Below are positions 8,807 through 17,299 of a DNA stretch of 64,000 nucleotides, in pieces. How positions within the stretch are numbered: the first letter of the stretch is position 1; each line of letters opens with the position of its first letter. The notes under the pieces are model-generated. The model ran no database searches. It saw only the letters and a program-made list of their open reading frames with translations, and had not been told where the DNA came from. The stretch lies in NCBI GenBank assembly GCA_016234495.1, contig JACRBI010000024.1, positions 1 to 64,000 of the forward strand. The letters are read 5' to 3'. This DNA comes from Chloroflexota bacterium. GTDB lineage: Bacteria; Chloroflexota; Anaerolineae; Anaerolineales; Villigracilaceae. The position numbers were made by a program, and so were the translations under genes.

Positions 8807-8986
8807 ACCTTCTTCTATCCAGACTATACTGTCGGCCCCGGAATCACACCGGGTCATGCTTGCTTGTTGCGGCGCCTTTTTCTCAACGGAGAAACTGTCA
8901 CTGCCCAAAGAGGCTCGTGGGCTTTACCACCGATCGGGAATTCACCTGCAAATGTTTGGCGCAAGTGTCACCCTGCCCCGAAGGTT
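8807..8986 (-). ncRNA. FMN riboswitch (RFN element)
   Basis: The minus strand shows the conserved RFN blocks in order: CTTCGGGGCAGGGTG, AATTCCCGATCGGTGGTAAA, GCCCACGAGC, GATTCCGGGGCCGACAGTAT, AGTCTGGATAGAAGAAGG. The P1 arms AACCTT and AAGGTT-complement close the element. The distance to the terminator is about 40 bases. It senses FMN and controls the downstream transporter genes, so flavin uptake falls when FMN is plentiful. A TATAAT lies about ten bases before the likely transcription start. Confidence 0.95.
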
Positions 8987-9002
8987 ATTAAGTTGTGCCA
9001 TG

Positions 9003-9008
9003 ATTATA
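9003..9008 (-). promoter_or_regulatory. -10 box for the FMN-riboswitch transcript
   Basis: A perfect TATAAT on the minus strand, ending 16 bases before the first aptamer base. The expected -35 position reads GGGTGA, which is weak. It separates the transporter transcript from valS, whose stop is only 43 bp upstream. Confidence 0.55.
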
Positions 9009-9051
9009 TCATCGCAGGGGCAGGCTCACCCAGCCGCTCCTACGGGAAAAT

Positions 9052-11775
9052 TTATTTCAACTGCGATTGGATCTTTGCTGCGGTGTCTTTATATCCTGCA
9101 AGTTTTTCGCGCTCTTTGGCAACTACCGCCGCGGGGGCTTTATTGGCAAAGTCACTGGATAAAAGTTTTTCCAGCCGTTCAATGTGTGACTGTGCCTCGG
9201 CCAAATCTTTCTCAAGGCGGGCCTTGTCATTTGTTACATCCACTGTGCCGGCCAGTGGAATGTAGATTTCAACAGAGCCCACCACCAGCGCGACGGAGTC
9301 TGCGGGTTTGTCGGTGAGGGATTCATGAATGGTAATTTGTGATGGGTCAAGACCAGCCAGCGCGGCAATCGTCGCGGATTGTTGATTCAGCAATTCGGCT
9401 TTATCTCCTGCCGAGAATTGTGCGGCAAGTTTCTTCGATGGCGCAATGTTCTTTTCCGCGCGCAGGTTGCGGATGGACCGTACCAACTCTTGAATGAGCG
9501 TGAAGTCGGCGATCTTGGATTCTTCCCAGCCCTCGGGTTCGCGCGGCTCGGGGAATTTAGCAACAATCAGCGCGTTAGGCCAGTCTTGGGAAAGCGTTGC
9601 GAGTTGCGAGTTGCGAGTTGCGTTCTGCAAGTGTCCCCATACTTCTTCGGTGATGAATGGTGTGAAGGGATGCAAGAGTCGTAAAGAAATATCGAGCACG
9701 CGCGCCAAAGTTTCCACTGTCTGCTGCCTGGCCGCCTCATTTTGCATTTGGCCTTTTGCGATTTCCACATACCAGTCTGCAAAATCAGACCAGATAAAAT
9801 CGTAGATTTGCTGGCCGGCCTGTCCGTACTGGAAGTTCTGGAATTGACGTTCCACATCGCGGATGAGGGTTTGGAGTTTGGCCCAGATCCAAGAGTCGGC
9901 GAGAGTGTAGGAATTAGGAATTAGGACATTAGGTGATTGGGGTTCCTGATTCCTAATTCCTAATTCCTGATCACTAATTCCATCTATCGCATTAATCACA
10001 AACCGTCCCGCATTCCAAATTTTGTTTGCAAAATTACGGTTGGCTTCCACTTTCTTAATGCCGACGTTCGTGTCATTGCCGGGCGTGGAACCAACCAACA
10101 GCGTGAAGCGAAGCGCGTCCGTGCCGAATTCATCCATCACGATCAGCGGATCGATCACATTGCCTTTGGTCTTGGACATTTTATGTCCATGCTCATCGCG
10201 CACAAGTCCATGCAGGTACACGGTATGGAAGGGAACCTGTCCCGTGTATTCCAGCCCGCTCATGATCATGCGCGCGACCCAGAAGAACAAAATGTCATAG
10301 CCCGTTTCCATGTAGGAGGTCGGGTAGAAATATTTCAGGTCCGGTGTTTCGTCAGGCCAGCCCAAAGTGGAAAAAGGCCACAAGCCCGAAGAGAACCATG
10401 TATCCAGCACATCGTCATCCTGACGAATTTCCTTCGAGCCGCAGGTGGCGCATTGAGTTGGGTCTTCCCGCGCCACAGTCATGTGATTGTCGGGGCAATA
10501 CCAAACGGGGATGCGATGTCCCCACCAAAGTTGGCGGCTGATGCACCAATCCTTGATATTTTCGAGCCAGTTGAAATACACTTTTTCAAAACGCTCGGGC
10601 ACAATTTTTATCTGCCCATTGCGAACCGCATCAAGACCTTTGTTCGCGAGCGACTCGATCTTCACGAACCACTGCTCTGAGATCATCGGCTCGACGATCT
10701 CACCGCCGCGCTGTGAACGCGGGATGGTGGTCATATATTTTTCTTCCTTGATGACAAGCCCCGCTTCTTTCATATCCGCCCAAAGCTGTTTCCGCGCCTC
10801 GAAGCGATCCTGTCCCTGATATTTTCCGCCATGCTCGTTGACCTTCGCCTCTTTATCCAGTATGGAGATGATCGGCAGGTTGTGACGCTGCGCGATGGCA
10901 TAGTCGTTCGGGTCGTGGCCGGGCGTGATCTTGAGCGCGCCTGTGCCAAACTCCATGCTGACGTATTCATCTGCAATCACAGGAATCTCGCGCCCGAGAA
11001 TCGGCACGATGGCTTTGCGCCCGATGAATTTTTTGTAGCGTTCATCCTCCGGGTGGACTGCCACAGCGGTATCCCCAAGAATCGTTTCGGGACGGATGGT
11101 TGCGACGGGGATGAATTCGTCCGAATCCGCGATCATGTATTTGAAATAATATAACTTCGCTTCTTCTTCGCTGTATTCCACTTCGAGGTCAGAGACTGCG
11201 GTCTTGAGTCCCGGTGACCAGTTGATGAGGCGCGGGCCGCGGTAGATCAGTCCTTTTTCATACAGACGAACGAATGCCTCTCGGACTGCCCGACTCAGTC
11301 CCTCGTCAAGTGTGAAGCGTTCGCGATCCCAGTCGCAGGATGCTCCAAGGCGTCGAATCTGGTTGTAGATCATGCCGCCGTATTTGTGCTTCCATTCCCA
11401 TGTGCGGGCGACAAATTTTTCGCGCCCGAGTTCCTCGCGGTTGCTGCCTTCTTTGAGCAGGTCGCGCTCCACCATGAGTTGCGTGGCGATGCCCGCGTGA
11501 TCGGAGCCCGGAACCCAAAGGGTTGAGAAGCCTTTCATGCGGTGATAGCGGATCATCAGGTCTTCAACGCTGACGAACATGGCATGACCAATGTGCAGTT
11601 CGCCTGTCACATTGGGCGGGGGAATCGAAATGACGAACGGTTTGACGTTCGGGTCGAAACCCGGTTTGTTTGGGTCGTTGTGCGGCTTGAAGAATCCGCC
11701 TGTTTCCCACATGGCGTAAATGCGCTGTTCGGTGGCTTTGAAGTCGTAGGCTTTCGGAAGTTCGTGTTTGGTCAT
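9052..11775 (-). CDS. valS: Valine--tRNA ligase
   Basis: A class I aminoacyl-tRNA synthetase, 907 residues. It has the HIGH motif in PNVTGELHIGHAMF (H61), the editing and catalytic domains, KMSKT (K532) and a C-terminal coiled coil (LEKDLAEAQSHIERLEKLL onward), all typical of ValRS. The start at 11775 follows AAGGAGCAAGA and overlaps the DinB-like stop as ATGA, so translation is coupled. Two stretches look like repeat DNA read in frame: residues about 597-622 and 714-726. Expression is governed by the T-box upstream of the preceding gene. Confidence 0.97.
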   Translation of the reverse strand: MTKHELPKAYDFKATEQRIYAMWETGGFFKPHNDPNKPGFDPNVKPFVISIPPPNVTGELHIGHAMFVSVEDLMIRYHRMKGFSTLWVPGSDHAGIATQLMVERDLLKEGSNREELGREKFVARTWEWKHKYGGMIYNQIRRLGASCDWDRERFTLDEGLSRAVREAFVRLYEKGLIYRGPRLINWSPGLKTAVSDLEVEYSEEEAKLYYFKYMIADSDEFIPVATIRPETILGDTAVAVHPEDERYKKFIGRKAIVPILGREIPVIADEYVSMEFGTGALKITPGHDPNDYAIAQRHNLPIISILDKEAKVNEHGGKYQGQDRFEARKQLWADMKEAGLVIKEEKYMTTIPRSQRGGEIVEPMISEQWFVKIESLANKGLDAVRNGQIKIVPERFEKVYFNWLENIKDWCISRQLWWGHRIPVWYCPDNHMTVAREDPTQCATCGSKEIRQDDDVLDTWFSSGLWPFSTLGWPDETPDLKYFYPTSYMETGYDILFFWVARMIMSGLEYTGQVPFHTVYLHGLVRDEHGHKMSKTKGNVIDPLIVMDEFGTDALRFTLLVGSTPGNDTNVGIKKVEANRNFANKIWNAGRFVINAIDGISDQELGIRNQEPQSPNVLIPNSYTLADSWIWAKLQTLIRDVERQFQNFQYGQAGQQIYDFIWSDFADWYVEIAKGQMQNEAARQQTVETLARVLDISLRLLHPFTPFITEEVWGHLQNATRNSQLATLSQDWPNALIVAKFPEPREPEGWEESKIADFTLIQELVRSIRNLRAEKNIAPSKKLAAQFSAGDKAELLNQQSATIAALAGLDPSQITIHESLTDKPADSVALVVGSVEIYIPLAGTVDVTNDKARLEKDLAEAQSHIERLEKLLSSDFANKAPAAVVAKEREKLAGYKDTAAKIQSQLK
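9595..9632. repeat. Tandem 'gcgagtt' repeat inside valS
   Basis: The words gcgagttgcgagttgcgagtt are read in valS as a run near NATRNSQLATLSQ (about residues 714-726). The repeat is degenerate and short; whether related enzymes have a loop here cannot be told without an alignment. Confidence 0.6.
9905..9985. repeat. Palindromic 'aggaattaggaatt' repeat inside valS
   Basis: Tandem copies of ggaatta and, after a short spacer, their complement ttcctaa make a long imperfect hairpin wholly inside valS. It is read as residues about 597-622 (DQELGIRNQEPQSPNVLIPN), just before the LADSWIW segment that starts the anticodon-binding domain. This looks like an in-frame insertion at a surface loop. Confidence 0.75.
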
Positions 11776-12236
11776 TCTTGCTCCTTGTATCTCTGTGATG
11801 CCCATTCGAGCTTGAGGTTGTAAGCGCTCAGCCTTTGATAAAGTTCTCCGGCATGTTGTTGAATATGGCGTATGTTGTAAATTTGCAATTCGAGTTTGTT
11901 GGCGAGATGACCCGTCGCTCCAGTCTTCTCTTCGAGATTCATGATCGCGAGTTGCGTGACTACATCCTGTTCGACAGCGGCGAGCCTTTCGAGGATTTCT
12001 TCCTTCGTGAAAAGTTTGCCGGGTTTGGAGTAGGCTCTCTGCTCCCAGCGTGGATAACCCTTATCGCGCGCTTTTAGATATTGATGGGCATAGCGTAGCG
12101 TGTGGTACGCGACGAACCAAAACTTATCCTTGTCGTTCGCGTCGTCCCACGCTTCGGGCGGGCATTTGACAATGGCTTGTTTCAGCATCGCCAGCGCCAA
12201 CAGATATTGTGATTGGAGAATATGTTTAATGTTCAC
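11772..12236 (-). CDS. DinB-like four-helix protein coupled to valS
   Basis: A 154-residue protein with the look of the DinB/DfsB-type four-helix fold: a first helix (LALAMLKQAIVK), a central His-bearing segment WFVAYHTLRYAHQYL, and a later IYNIRHIQQHAGELYQRL with a His pair. These His residues would be the metal ligands. No enzymatic role is known from sequence. It begins with GTG behind AAAGGAA, and its stop overlaps the valS ATG by four bases. It therefore sits between the valine T-box and valS and must share the valine control. Confidence 0.7.
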   Translation of the reverse strand: MNIKHILQSQYLLALAMLKQAIVKCPPEAWDDANDKDKFWFVAYHTLRYAHQYLKARDKGYPRWEQRAYSKPGKLFTKEEILERLAAVEQDVVTQLAIMNLEEKTGATGHLANKLELQIYNIRHIQQHAGELYQRLSAYNLKLEWASQRYKEQE

Positions 12237-12261
12237 TCTGTTCCTTTCACAATGACATAAA

Positions 12262-12295
12262 CAAAAACGCCTCGTCCATCAAGAGGACGAAGCGT
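12262..12295 (-). terminator. T-box leader terminator
   Basis: On the minus strand, ACGCTTCGTCC pairs with GGACGAGGCGT across a 7-base loop, followed by TTTTTG. It directly follows the T-box sequence and precedes the DinB-like start, as expected of a transcription-attenuating T-box. Confidence 0.92.
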
Positions 12296-12527
12296 GTGCT
12301 CCGCGGTACCACCTCAATTCAGCCTTTCGACTGCACTTTGTGACTGACATTCATCAGCTTATGCTGTAACGGGCATTCCCGTGCTGGTCTAGTGATTGGT
12401 AATTGGTAATTATCAATTTTCTTCAGCAATCGAATTCAGACGACTTCGGCGGCTTTTTGCTGTGGAAGTTTCCAGCCAGTGACTTCCTTCTCTATCAGCG
12501 TTCAGTCCGCATACTACTTCTGAGTGG
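12296..12527 (-). ncRNA. T-box riboswitch, valine type
   Basis: The minus strand carries the T-box core AATTGAGGTGGTACCGCGG; the UGGU it contains would pair with the ACCA end of a tRNA with an A discriminator, as tRNA-Val has. Further upstream, a Stem I region contains GAAGTCGTC, in which GUC (12442-12444) follows GAA as a Val specifier codon. Uncharged tRNA-Val would favour antitermination and expression of the DinB-like gene and valS. The segment between Stem I and the T-box contains a degenerate attaccaattaccaatc run, which looks like repeat-derived sequence in a variable linker. Confidence 0.93.
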
Positions 12528-12532
12528 TTGGG

Positions 12533-12561
12533 ATTATACGAGCCGCGGCGGGGATAGTCAA
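12533..12561 (-). promoter_or_regulatory. Promoter of the T-box-dinB-valS transcript
   Basis: Minus strand: TTGACT, a 17-base spacer, then TATAAT. This near-consensus sigma-70-type promoter would start transcription around 12526, just upstream of the T-box Stem I. Confidence 0.85.
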
Positions 12562-12606
12562 GAACAAACCCGCGGAAGGATATGCCTATTCCAAGGTCAG
12601 AAAAAT

Positions 12607-12690
12607 CTTAACGCGAATTACGCGAAAAGGCGAATGGCGCGAAAAAAACCTATTAAAAATCTCTGTGGACTCCGTGTTCTCTGTGGTAGG
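12607..12690. repeat. Composite of two repeat families
   Basis: A partial 'ttaacgcgaattacgcgaa' copy is followed at once by one arm of the 'ctctgtggactccgtgttctctgtggt' family. No gene is seen between the T-box promoter and the end of the SDR gene. Confidence 0.6.
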
Positions 12691-12736
12691 CGATCTTACT
12701 GCCCTTTCTTTTGGTCACTCTCCCTGTGCAACGAGG

Positions 12737-13696
12737 TTATTTAATTGAATCAACAATGGACTGTTCCAGGCTGAAAGCCGGCTCCCAGCCCATTTCGCGT
12801 TTTATTTTTTCATACGAGCAGGGCTTGTCAATGTTCATTTGCGAGGGACGGCGCACGCCGGGGTTGAGATGCAGAACATCCAACAATGACACAAATTTAT
12901 CCATGAGACTCAGCCCGAACGGAGACAACACAACAACACGCAAATCCTTTTTGATATGCTTGACGATCTCGCGAGTGAACTCGAGCATGCGCGCATTATG
13001 AGACGAGACAATGTACCGCTCGCCGCTGCGACCCTTTGTCAGCGCAAGAATGACCGCGTGCGCCGCGTCGCGCACATCCACAAAGGCGTTGACGTAATCC
13101 ATCATTGGCAGGAAAGGCATCTTGCGCACCGCGCGGATAACTGTCTCCACACGCTCCGAGCCGGGGCCGAGGATCACGCTCGGGTTAAGGATGATGACGC
13201 GCATTTCGTCCGCCAATTCCTTCAACTCTTTTTCACTCAATAATTTTGTGTATCCGTAAATGTCATCGCGGCGTTTGAATTCAAGGTCGGGAATCATCGT
13301 TTCATCAGTCATTTGCGGCGGGCGGAAATCCACAGCCGAAATGGAACTGACGAAGATGAAGTTTTTGCAGCCCGCTTCACGCGCCGCCTGCGCCAGGTTG
13401 CGCGTGCCGAGCACATTTGCAGCGAATATCTTTTGCGCGTCCACTTTTTTGAACGAGACCATCGCCGCGTTATGAATGACCACGTCCACACCTTTGAGAT
13501 GTTCCGCAAAAGTTTCGGGTTGGGTCAACTCGCCGCGCACCCATTGAACGCGATTCAATTTTTCAAGCTCCGGCATCATCTTGCGCTGGGTGCGGATCAG
13601 CACCCGCAACTCCCCCTGCGGATCGTGCGCATGGATCGCCTGCACGATATATTGTCCAAGGAAGCCGAGTCCGCCGGTGATGAAATATATGGCCAT
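12737..13696 (-). CDS. NAD(P)-dependent epimerase/dehydratase (extended SDR)
   Basis: A 319-residue extended short-chain dehydrogenase/reductase. It starts [17 protein letters not shown], giving the GxxGxxG nucleotide-binding loop at once, and has the catalytic [10 protein letters not shown] (YxxxK). The substrate cannot be told; nucleotide-sugar, steroid or dihydroflavonol-like types share this architecture. The start at 13696 is chosen because a TATAAT lies seven bases before it; an upstream in-frame ATG adds ten hydrophobic residues and would have no site. It is convergent with nothing and divergent from the TauE-like gene. Confidence 0.82.
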   Translation of the reverse strand: MAIYFITGGLGFLGQYIVQAIHAHDPQGELRVLIRTQRKMMPELEKLNRVQWVRGELTQPETFAEHLKGVDVVIHNAAMVSFKKVDAQKIFAANVLGTRNLAQAAREAGCKNFIFVSSISAVDFRPPQMTDETMIPDLEFKRRDDIYGYTKLLSEKELKELADEMRVIILNPSVILGPGSERVETVIRAVRKMPFLPMMDYVNAFVDVRDAAHAVILALTKGRSGERYIVSSHNARMLEFTREIVKHIKKDLRVVVLSPFGLSLMDKFVSLLDVLHLNPGVRRPSQMNIDKPCSYEKIKREMGWEPAFSLEQSIVDSIK

Positions 13697-13703
13697 GGCG
13701 AAA

Positions 13704-13709
13704 ATTATA
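13704..13709 (-). promoter_or_regulatory. -10 box directly upstream of the SDR gene
   Basis: A perfect TATAAT on the minus strand ending seven bases before the ATG, with no Shine-Dalgarno. A leaderless mRNA is predicted. The -35 position is weak. Confidence 0.5.
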
Positions 13710-13781
13710 CAGGCAATCGCAGTCAAATCATTGATGCTATACTTGCCCCTGTTTCACCCCAAATCAATCAAGGAATACAAC

Positions 13782-14546
13782 ATGGAACTCACTGTATTGG
13801 ATTTTGTATTTGCCGGGCTTGCTGCCCTTGCCGCGGGCGGGATCAACGCGCTGGCAGGCGGCGGGACTCTCATTACATTCCCCGTCCTCACCTTCTTAGG
13901 CATCCCCGCCGTCGCCGCCAATGTGACCAACACCGTCGCGCTTTGCCCCGGCTATTTCGGCGGCACGCTGGCGCAGATCAAAGATTTGCAGGGACAAAAG
14001 AATCGTCTTTGGATCATTGTCCCTGCCAGTATTTTTGGCGGCGTGCTTGGCGGCTTTTTGCTTTTGCAAACCGGCGAAAAACTTTTCAAAGACCTTGTGC
14101 CTTATTTGATCCTGCTGGCCTCGGGACTGCTCGCGGTTCAAGACCCCGTCCGCGCATGGCTGACAAGACGCATGGGCGAAGGTCACGGCTCGAAACTGGA
14201 AAAATTGTCCTGGCTGCCGGTTGGGCTGGCTTCGATCTACGGCGGATATTTCGGCGCGGGATTGAGCGTGATCGTCCTCTCGGCTTTGGGATTAACTCTG
14301 GAGGACACGCTCACGCGTCTTAACGCGCTCAAGCAGGGGATTGCTTTCTCGGTCAATGTCGCCGCTGCGATATTTTTCCTGTTCTCCGGGCAGGTACTGT
14401 GGACTGTGGCATTGGTCATGGCTGTTGGGGCGTTAATCGGCGGCACGCTCGGCGGCAAACTAGCAGGTAAAGTTAAACCGTCCACCCTGCGCTGGACGGT
14501 TGTCGGCATCGGCGTGATCGTTTCAATCATCTATTTTTTGAAATAG
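13782..14546 (+). CDS. TauE/SafE-family membrane carrier
   Basis: A 254-residue membrane protein with about seven to eight hydrophobic segments and the TauE/SafE (DUF81) signature: [16 protein letters not shown] at the first helix and a mirrored [13 protein letters not shown] in the second half. Members move sulfoacetate, sulfite, taurine-derived or other organic anions; nothing here fixes the substrate. The start ATG at 13782 follows AAGGA. The next gene, an SGNH lipoprotein, follows after 12 bp. Confidence 0.85.
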   Translation: MELTVLDFVFAGLAALAAGGINALAGGGTLITFPVLTFLGIPAVAANVTNTVALCPGYFGGTLAQIKDLQGQKNRLWIIVPASIFGGVLGGFLLLQTGEKLFKDLVPYLILLASGLLAVQDPVRAWLTRRMGEGHGSKLEKLSWLPVGLASIYGGYFGAGLSVIVLSALGLTLEDTLTRLNALKQGIAFSVNVAAAIFFLFSGQVLWTVALVMAVGALIGGTLGGKLAGKVKPSTLRWTVVGIGVIVSIIYFLK

Positions 14547-14558
14547 GACTTTGGCTCG

Positions 14559-15263
14559 ATGATGAAATTCAGGTTTTTGAATACCCTGGTTTTCATCACC
14601 CTGCTTGCGCTTGTTTCAAATTCGTGCAATTCAAATCCCCCGCCCAAACGGATTCTATTCATTGGCAACAGCTTTACAGACTTCAACGGCGGGCTGGACA
14701 AGCACCTTCATGGTTTGGCGCCCAACTCTGAAATTACACGCATCAGCCCGGGCGGATACACTCTGCAAGATCACTGGCAGGACGCCGCCACCCTGGAAGC
14801 GATTCGCTCGGGGGATTGGGATGTGGTGGTGTTGCAGGAGCAGAGTCAAAACTCGGTCACCAACTACTATAACTTTTATGAATACGCCCAAAAACTGAAC
14901 GCGGAAATAAAGAACGCCGGGGCTGAAACGGTCATATTTATGACGTGGGAGCGCCCGGACAGCGTCCAGTATGGCGTCACAACGCAGGCTTTGTACAATT
15001 CCTATACTGCGCTTGGTCAGCAATTGGGGGTAAAAGTTGCTCCGGTGGGACTGGCTTTTTCAATGGCATTGCAGGAACGCCCGGACTTGAAGTTGTATAT
15101 CGAAGATGGTCATCCCACGCCGGCGGGGACTTACCTTGCCGCGTGCGTCTTTTACGGGTTCATCTTTGAGCAAAGCCCGGCAGGGAATTCGTATGGGGGA
15201 GGGGTAAACGACGAGGATAAGGCTTTTCTGCAAGCCATCGCCACGAAAGTATTGGGACAGTAA
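14559..15263 (+). CDS. SGNH-hydrolase-like lipoprotein
   Basis: A 234-residue exported protein. An N-terminal signal (FLNTLVFITLLALVSNSC) ends in a Cys that suggests lipidation, though the residues before it are not a perfect lipobox. The mature part opens with KRILFIGNSFTDFNGGL, block I of the SGNH fold with the nucleophile Ser, and ends with DGHPTPAGTYLA, the Asp/His block. This would be an esterase or lipase acting at the cell surface; the substrate is unknown. ATGATG gives two adjacent possible starts. It follows the TauE-like gene by 12 bp. Confidence 0.75.
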   Translation: MMKFRFLNTLVFITLLALVSNSCNSNPPPKRILFIGNSFTDFNGGLDKHLHGLAPNSEITRISPGGYTLQDHWQDAATLEAIRSGDWDVVVLQEQSQNSVTNYYNFYEYAQKLNAEIKNAGAETVIFMTWERPDSVQYGVTTQALYNSYTALGQQLGVKVAPVGLAFSMALQERPDLKLYIEDGHPTPAGTYLAACVFYGFIFEQSPAGNSYGGGVNDEDKAFLQAIATKVLGQ

Positions 15264-15272
15264 CTAAACACA

Positions 15273-15412
15273 TGTCGTTGCGAGGGCAATAGCCCGACAC
15301 TCCCTGGCACCGCCCGCCAGGGCAGGTGTGTTGCAGTGCAGGTGAGCAACCTCCCAATTTAAGAGGAGATTGCTTCGCCGCCGAAAAACAAGAGCGGCGG
15401 CTCGCAACGACA
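15273..15412. repeat. Inverted-repeat element, 'TGTCGTTGCGAGG' family
   Basis: The ends read tgtcgttgcgagg and ctcgcaacgaca; inner arms gcaacctcc and ggagattgc lie between. A 99-bp relative is at 20013-20111. These have the build of a non-coding MITE-like element. It separates the SGNH gene from btuD. Confidence 0.75.
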
Positions 15413-15421
15413 ATTTGATGG

Positions 15422-16195
15422 TTATTTATTCGTATCCGGCAACACCAGCGGGACATCCAAAAACGGATGCGCAACAACCTGCACCGGCAGGCAATAGGCA
15501 TCTGAAATTAATTCAGCGGTCAACACCTCACGCGGAGTACCGACTGCCTTGACGTGTCCGCCGACGAGCAGGGCAACTCTGTCTGCATAATGGGAGGCGA
15601 GATTGAGGTCATGCAGCGCGATGAGCACCGCGAGGTCTTCGCTGTGCGCCAGTTCGCGGATCAATTCCAACAGGCTGACTTGATATTGCAGATCCAAATG
15701 CGCGGTGGGTTCGTCGAGCAACAATATCGGCGTAGACTGGCACAAGGCGCGCGCCAGCAACACGCGCTGACGTTCTCCACCGGATAACTCTCCCACGCGG
15801 CGGTCGGAAAATGCCAGGGCGTTGACCCTGCTCAAGGCCTGACGCGCCAGTTCTTCGTCATGGGCAGATGCCTGGCCGAGGAATCCGAGATAGGGCGTGC
15901 GTCCCATCAGGACAGTTTCCCAAACGGTAAAGGCGGGCGGCAATGAGATCGCCTGCGGGACTACGGCCAGATAACGCGCGCGCTGCAACGGACTCAGCGA
16001 TTGGAAGTCGTCGCCATTCGTGCGGATGTAACCTGTGGATTGAATCACTCCGCTCGCGGCGCGGATGATCGTTGATTTGCCTGCACCGTTTGGGCCGATG
16101 AGCGCGAGCACTTCACCGTTCTTCACATCGAAGGAGACATCGTGCAGGACTTGATGTCCGTTATAAGAGGCGGAGAGGTTTTGGATTTTTAGCAT
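15422..16195 (-). CDS. btuD: Cobalamin ABC transporter ATPase
   Basis: A 257-residue FecE/BtuD-type ATPase with Walker A GPNGAGKST, signature LSGGERQRVLLARAL and Walker B ILLLDEPTAHLD. The start codon overlaps the btuC stop by one base (TAATG). The same frame stays open far upstream through btuC, but that region has no coding signature. The substrate is inferred as vitamin B12 from the cobalamin riboswitch ahead of the operon; sequence alone would allow siderophores or haem. Confidence 0.88.
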   Translation of the reverse strand: MLKIQNLSASYNGHQVLHDVSFDVKNGEVLALIGPNGAGKSTIIRAASGVIQSTGYIRTNGDDFQSLSPLQRARYLAVVPQAISLPPAFTVWETVLMGRTPYLGFLGQASAHDEELARQALSRVNALAFSDRRVGELSGGERQRVLLARALCQSTPILLLDEPTAHLDLQYQVSLLELIRELAHSEDLAVLIALHDLNLASHYADRVALLVGGHVKAVGTPREVLTAELISDAYCLPVQVVAHPFLDVPLVLPDTNK

Positions 16196-17190
16196 TACCA
16201 AAACCCCTGATTCTTTGCGCGGCGCAAAACCCACAGGAAGAACGGAGCGCCGGCCAGCGCGGTGACAATGCCCACGGGAATCTCCTGCGGGGCGAGCACG
16301 ATGCGCGCGAGAATGTCCGAAATGATCAACGCGGACGCGCCGCCGATCACCGACAGCGGAATCAATCTCCGATAGTCGGGACCAAGCCACAGTCGAATCA
16401 GATGCGGGACGATCAGGCCGATAAAGCCGATGATGCCGGAGAATGCCACAGCGGCGGCAGTCGCCAGCGAAGCGGCAATCAACAAAATGGTTTTGATGCG
16501 TGTGACGTTCAAGCCAAGCTGTTGTGCCTGGTCGTCGCCGAATTGCAATAGGTTGAGCGCGTGCCCGCTGATGAGCAGAATGCCGAGGCCGATGATGAGG
16601 TAGGGGAGAATGGCGAGGATGGCTGTCCAGCCTGCCTGACTTGCGCCGCCGAGCAGCCAGCCCAATGCGCGGCGGACTTCGCTGGTGGAGCGCAGCATGA
16701 GGAAGGAGGTCAGCGAGGTGGCGAAGGAGGAAAAGGCCACGCCGGCGAGAATCAAATTTGTGGTGGGAATGGTCTGCCCGACGCGCGCCAGAAAATAAAC
16801 GATGAAGACAGTTAATAAAGCCGCGATGAAAGCCGCCATCGGAATTGCCATCAGCCCCCAGAATGAATACGGCCATTGAACCGACATGGCGATGACCGCG
16901 CCCAGGCCTGCGCCGGAGGCTACGCCGATCAGAAACGGGTCAGCCAGCGGGTTGCGGAACAAGCCCTGATAGGCCGCGCCGCTTCCGCTCAATGCGGCGC
17001 CGGTTAAGGCGATCAGCACCGTGCGCGGCAGGCGGATCTGCCAGATGATGAAGGCAAAGGTTTCATTACCTGCGCCGCGCAGAATATCCCATAATTCCTT
17101 CGGGGAAATAAATACAGATCCGACCGCAAGGCTGAGGACAAGGGCGGCCAGGAGTAGAAGGAATGAGGAAAGAAACGGTTTGGGTTTCAT
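16195..17190 (-). CDS. btuC: Cobalamin ABC transporter permease
   Basis: A 331-residue FecCD-family permease with about ten membrane segments and the conserved GAALSGSGAAYQGLFRNPLA. It would form a homodimeric channel with BtuD. The start is put at MKPKPFLSS (17190); a GTG 21 bases upstream falls inside a GC palindrome and is less likely. No clear Shine-Dalgarno is visible. A dispersed palindrome (17229-17288) separates it from btuF. Confidence 0.88.
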   Translation of the reverse strand: MKPKPFLSSFLLLLAALVLSLAVGSVFISPKELWDILRGAGNETFAFIIWQIRLPRTVLIALTGAALSGSGAAYQGLFRNPLADPFLIGVASGAGLGAVIAMSVQWPYSFWGLMAIPMAAFIAALLTVFIVYFLARVGQTIPTTNLILAGVAFSSFATSLTSFLMLRSTSEVRRALGWLLGGASQAGWTAILAILPYLIIGLGILLISGHALNLLQFGDDQAQQLGLNVTRIKTILLIAASLATAAAVAFSGIIGFIGLIVPHLIRLWLGPDYRRLIPLSVIGGASALIISDILARIVLAPQEIPVGIVTALAGAPFFLWVLRRAKNQGFW

Positions 17191-17199
17191 ATTTTGTAA

Positions 17200-17218
17200 G
17201 GGCGGGGTCACCCCGCCC
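17200..17218. repeat. Short GC palindrome
   Basis: gggcggggtcaccccgccc, just upstream of the btuC start on the minus strand. Confidence 0.6.
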
Positions 17219-17228
17219 CGATTTTGTT

Positions 17229-17288
17229 ATCCACGAAGTTCACAAATTGACACGAATTTTTTCGTGAATATTTGTGAACTTCGTGGAT
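17229..17288. repeat. Palindromic repeat, 'ATCCACGAAGTTCACAAA' family
   Basis: Perfect long arms atccacgaagttcacaaa and tttgtgaacttcgtggat around a loop of cacgaattttttcgtg. A close relative is at 22197-22264 and more distant ones are at 31112-31236 and 46199-46262. It lies between btuF and btuC. Confidence 0.85.
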
Positions 17289-17299
17289 GATTTCTGTAT

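Noticed and set aside
8663-9265. Plus-strand open frame over the FMN riboswitch and valS end
   Set aside because: It runs across the aptamer on the opposite strand; RNA structure explains the sequence.
16196-16876. Upstream extension of the btuD frame
   Set aside because: It runs through btuC on the same strand in another frame, with Arg/His-rich sequence and no homology; the true start is the ATG at 16195.
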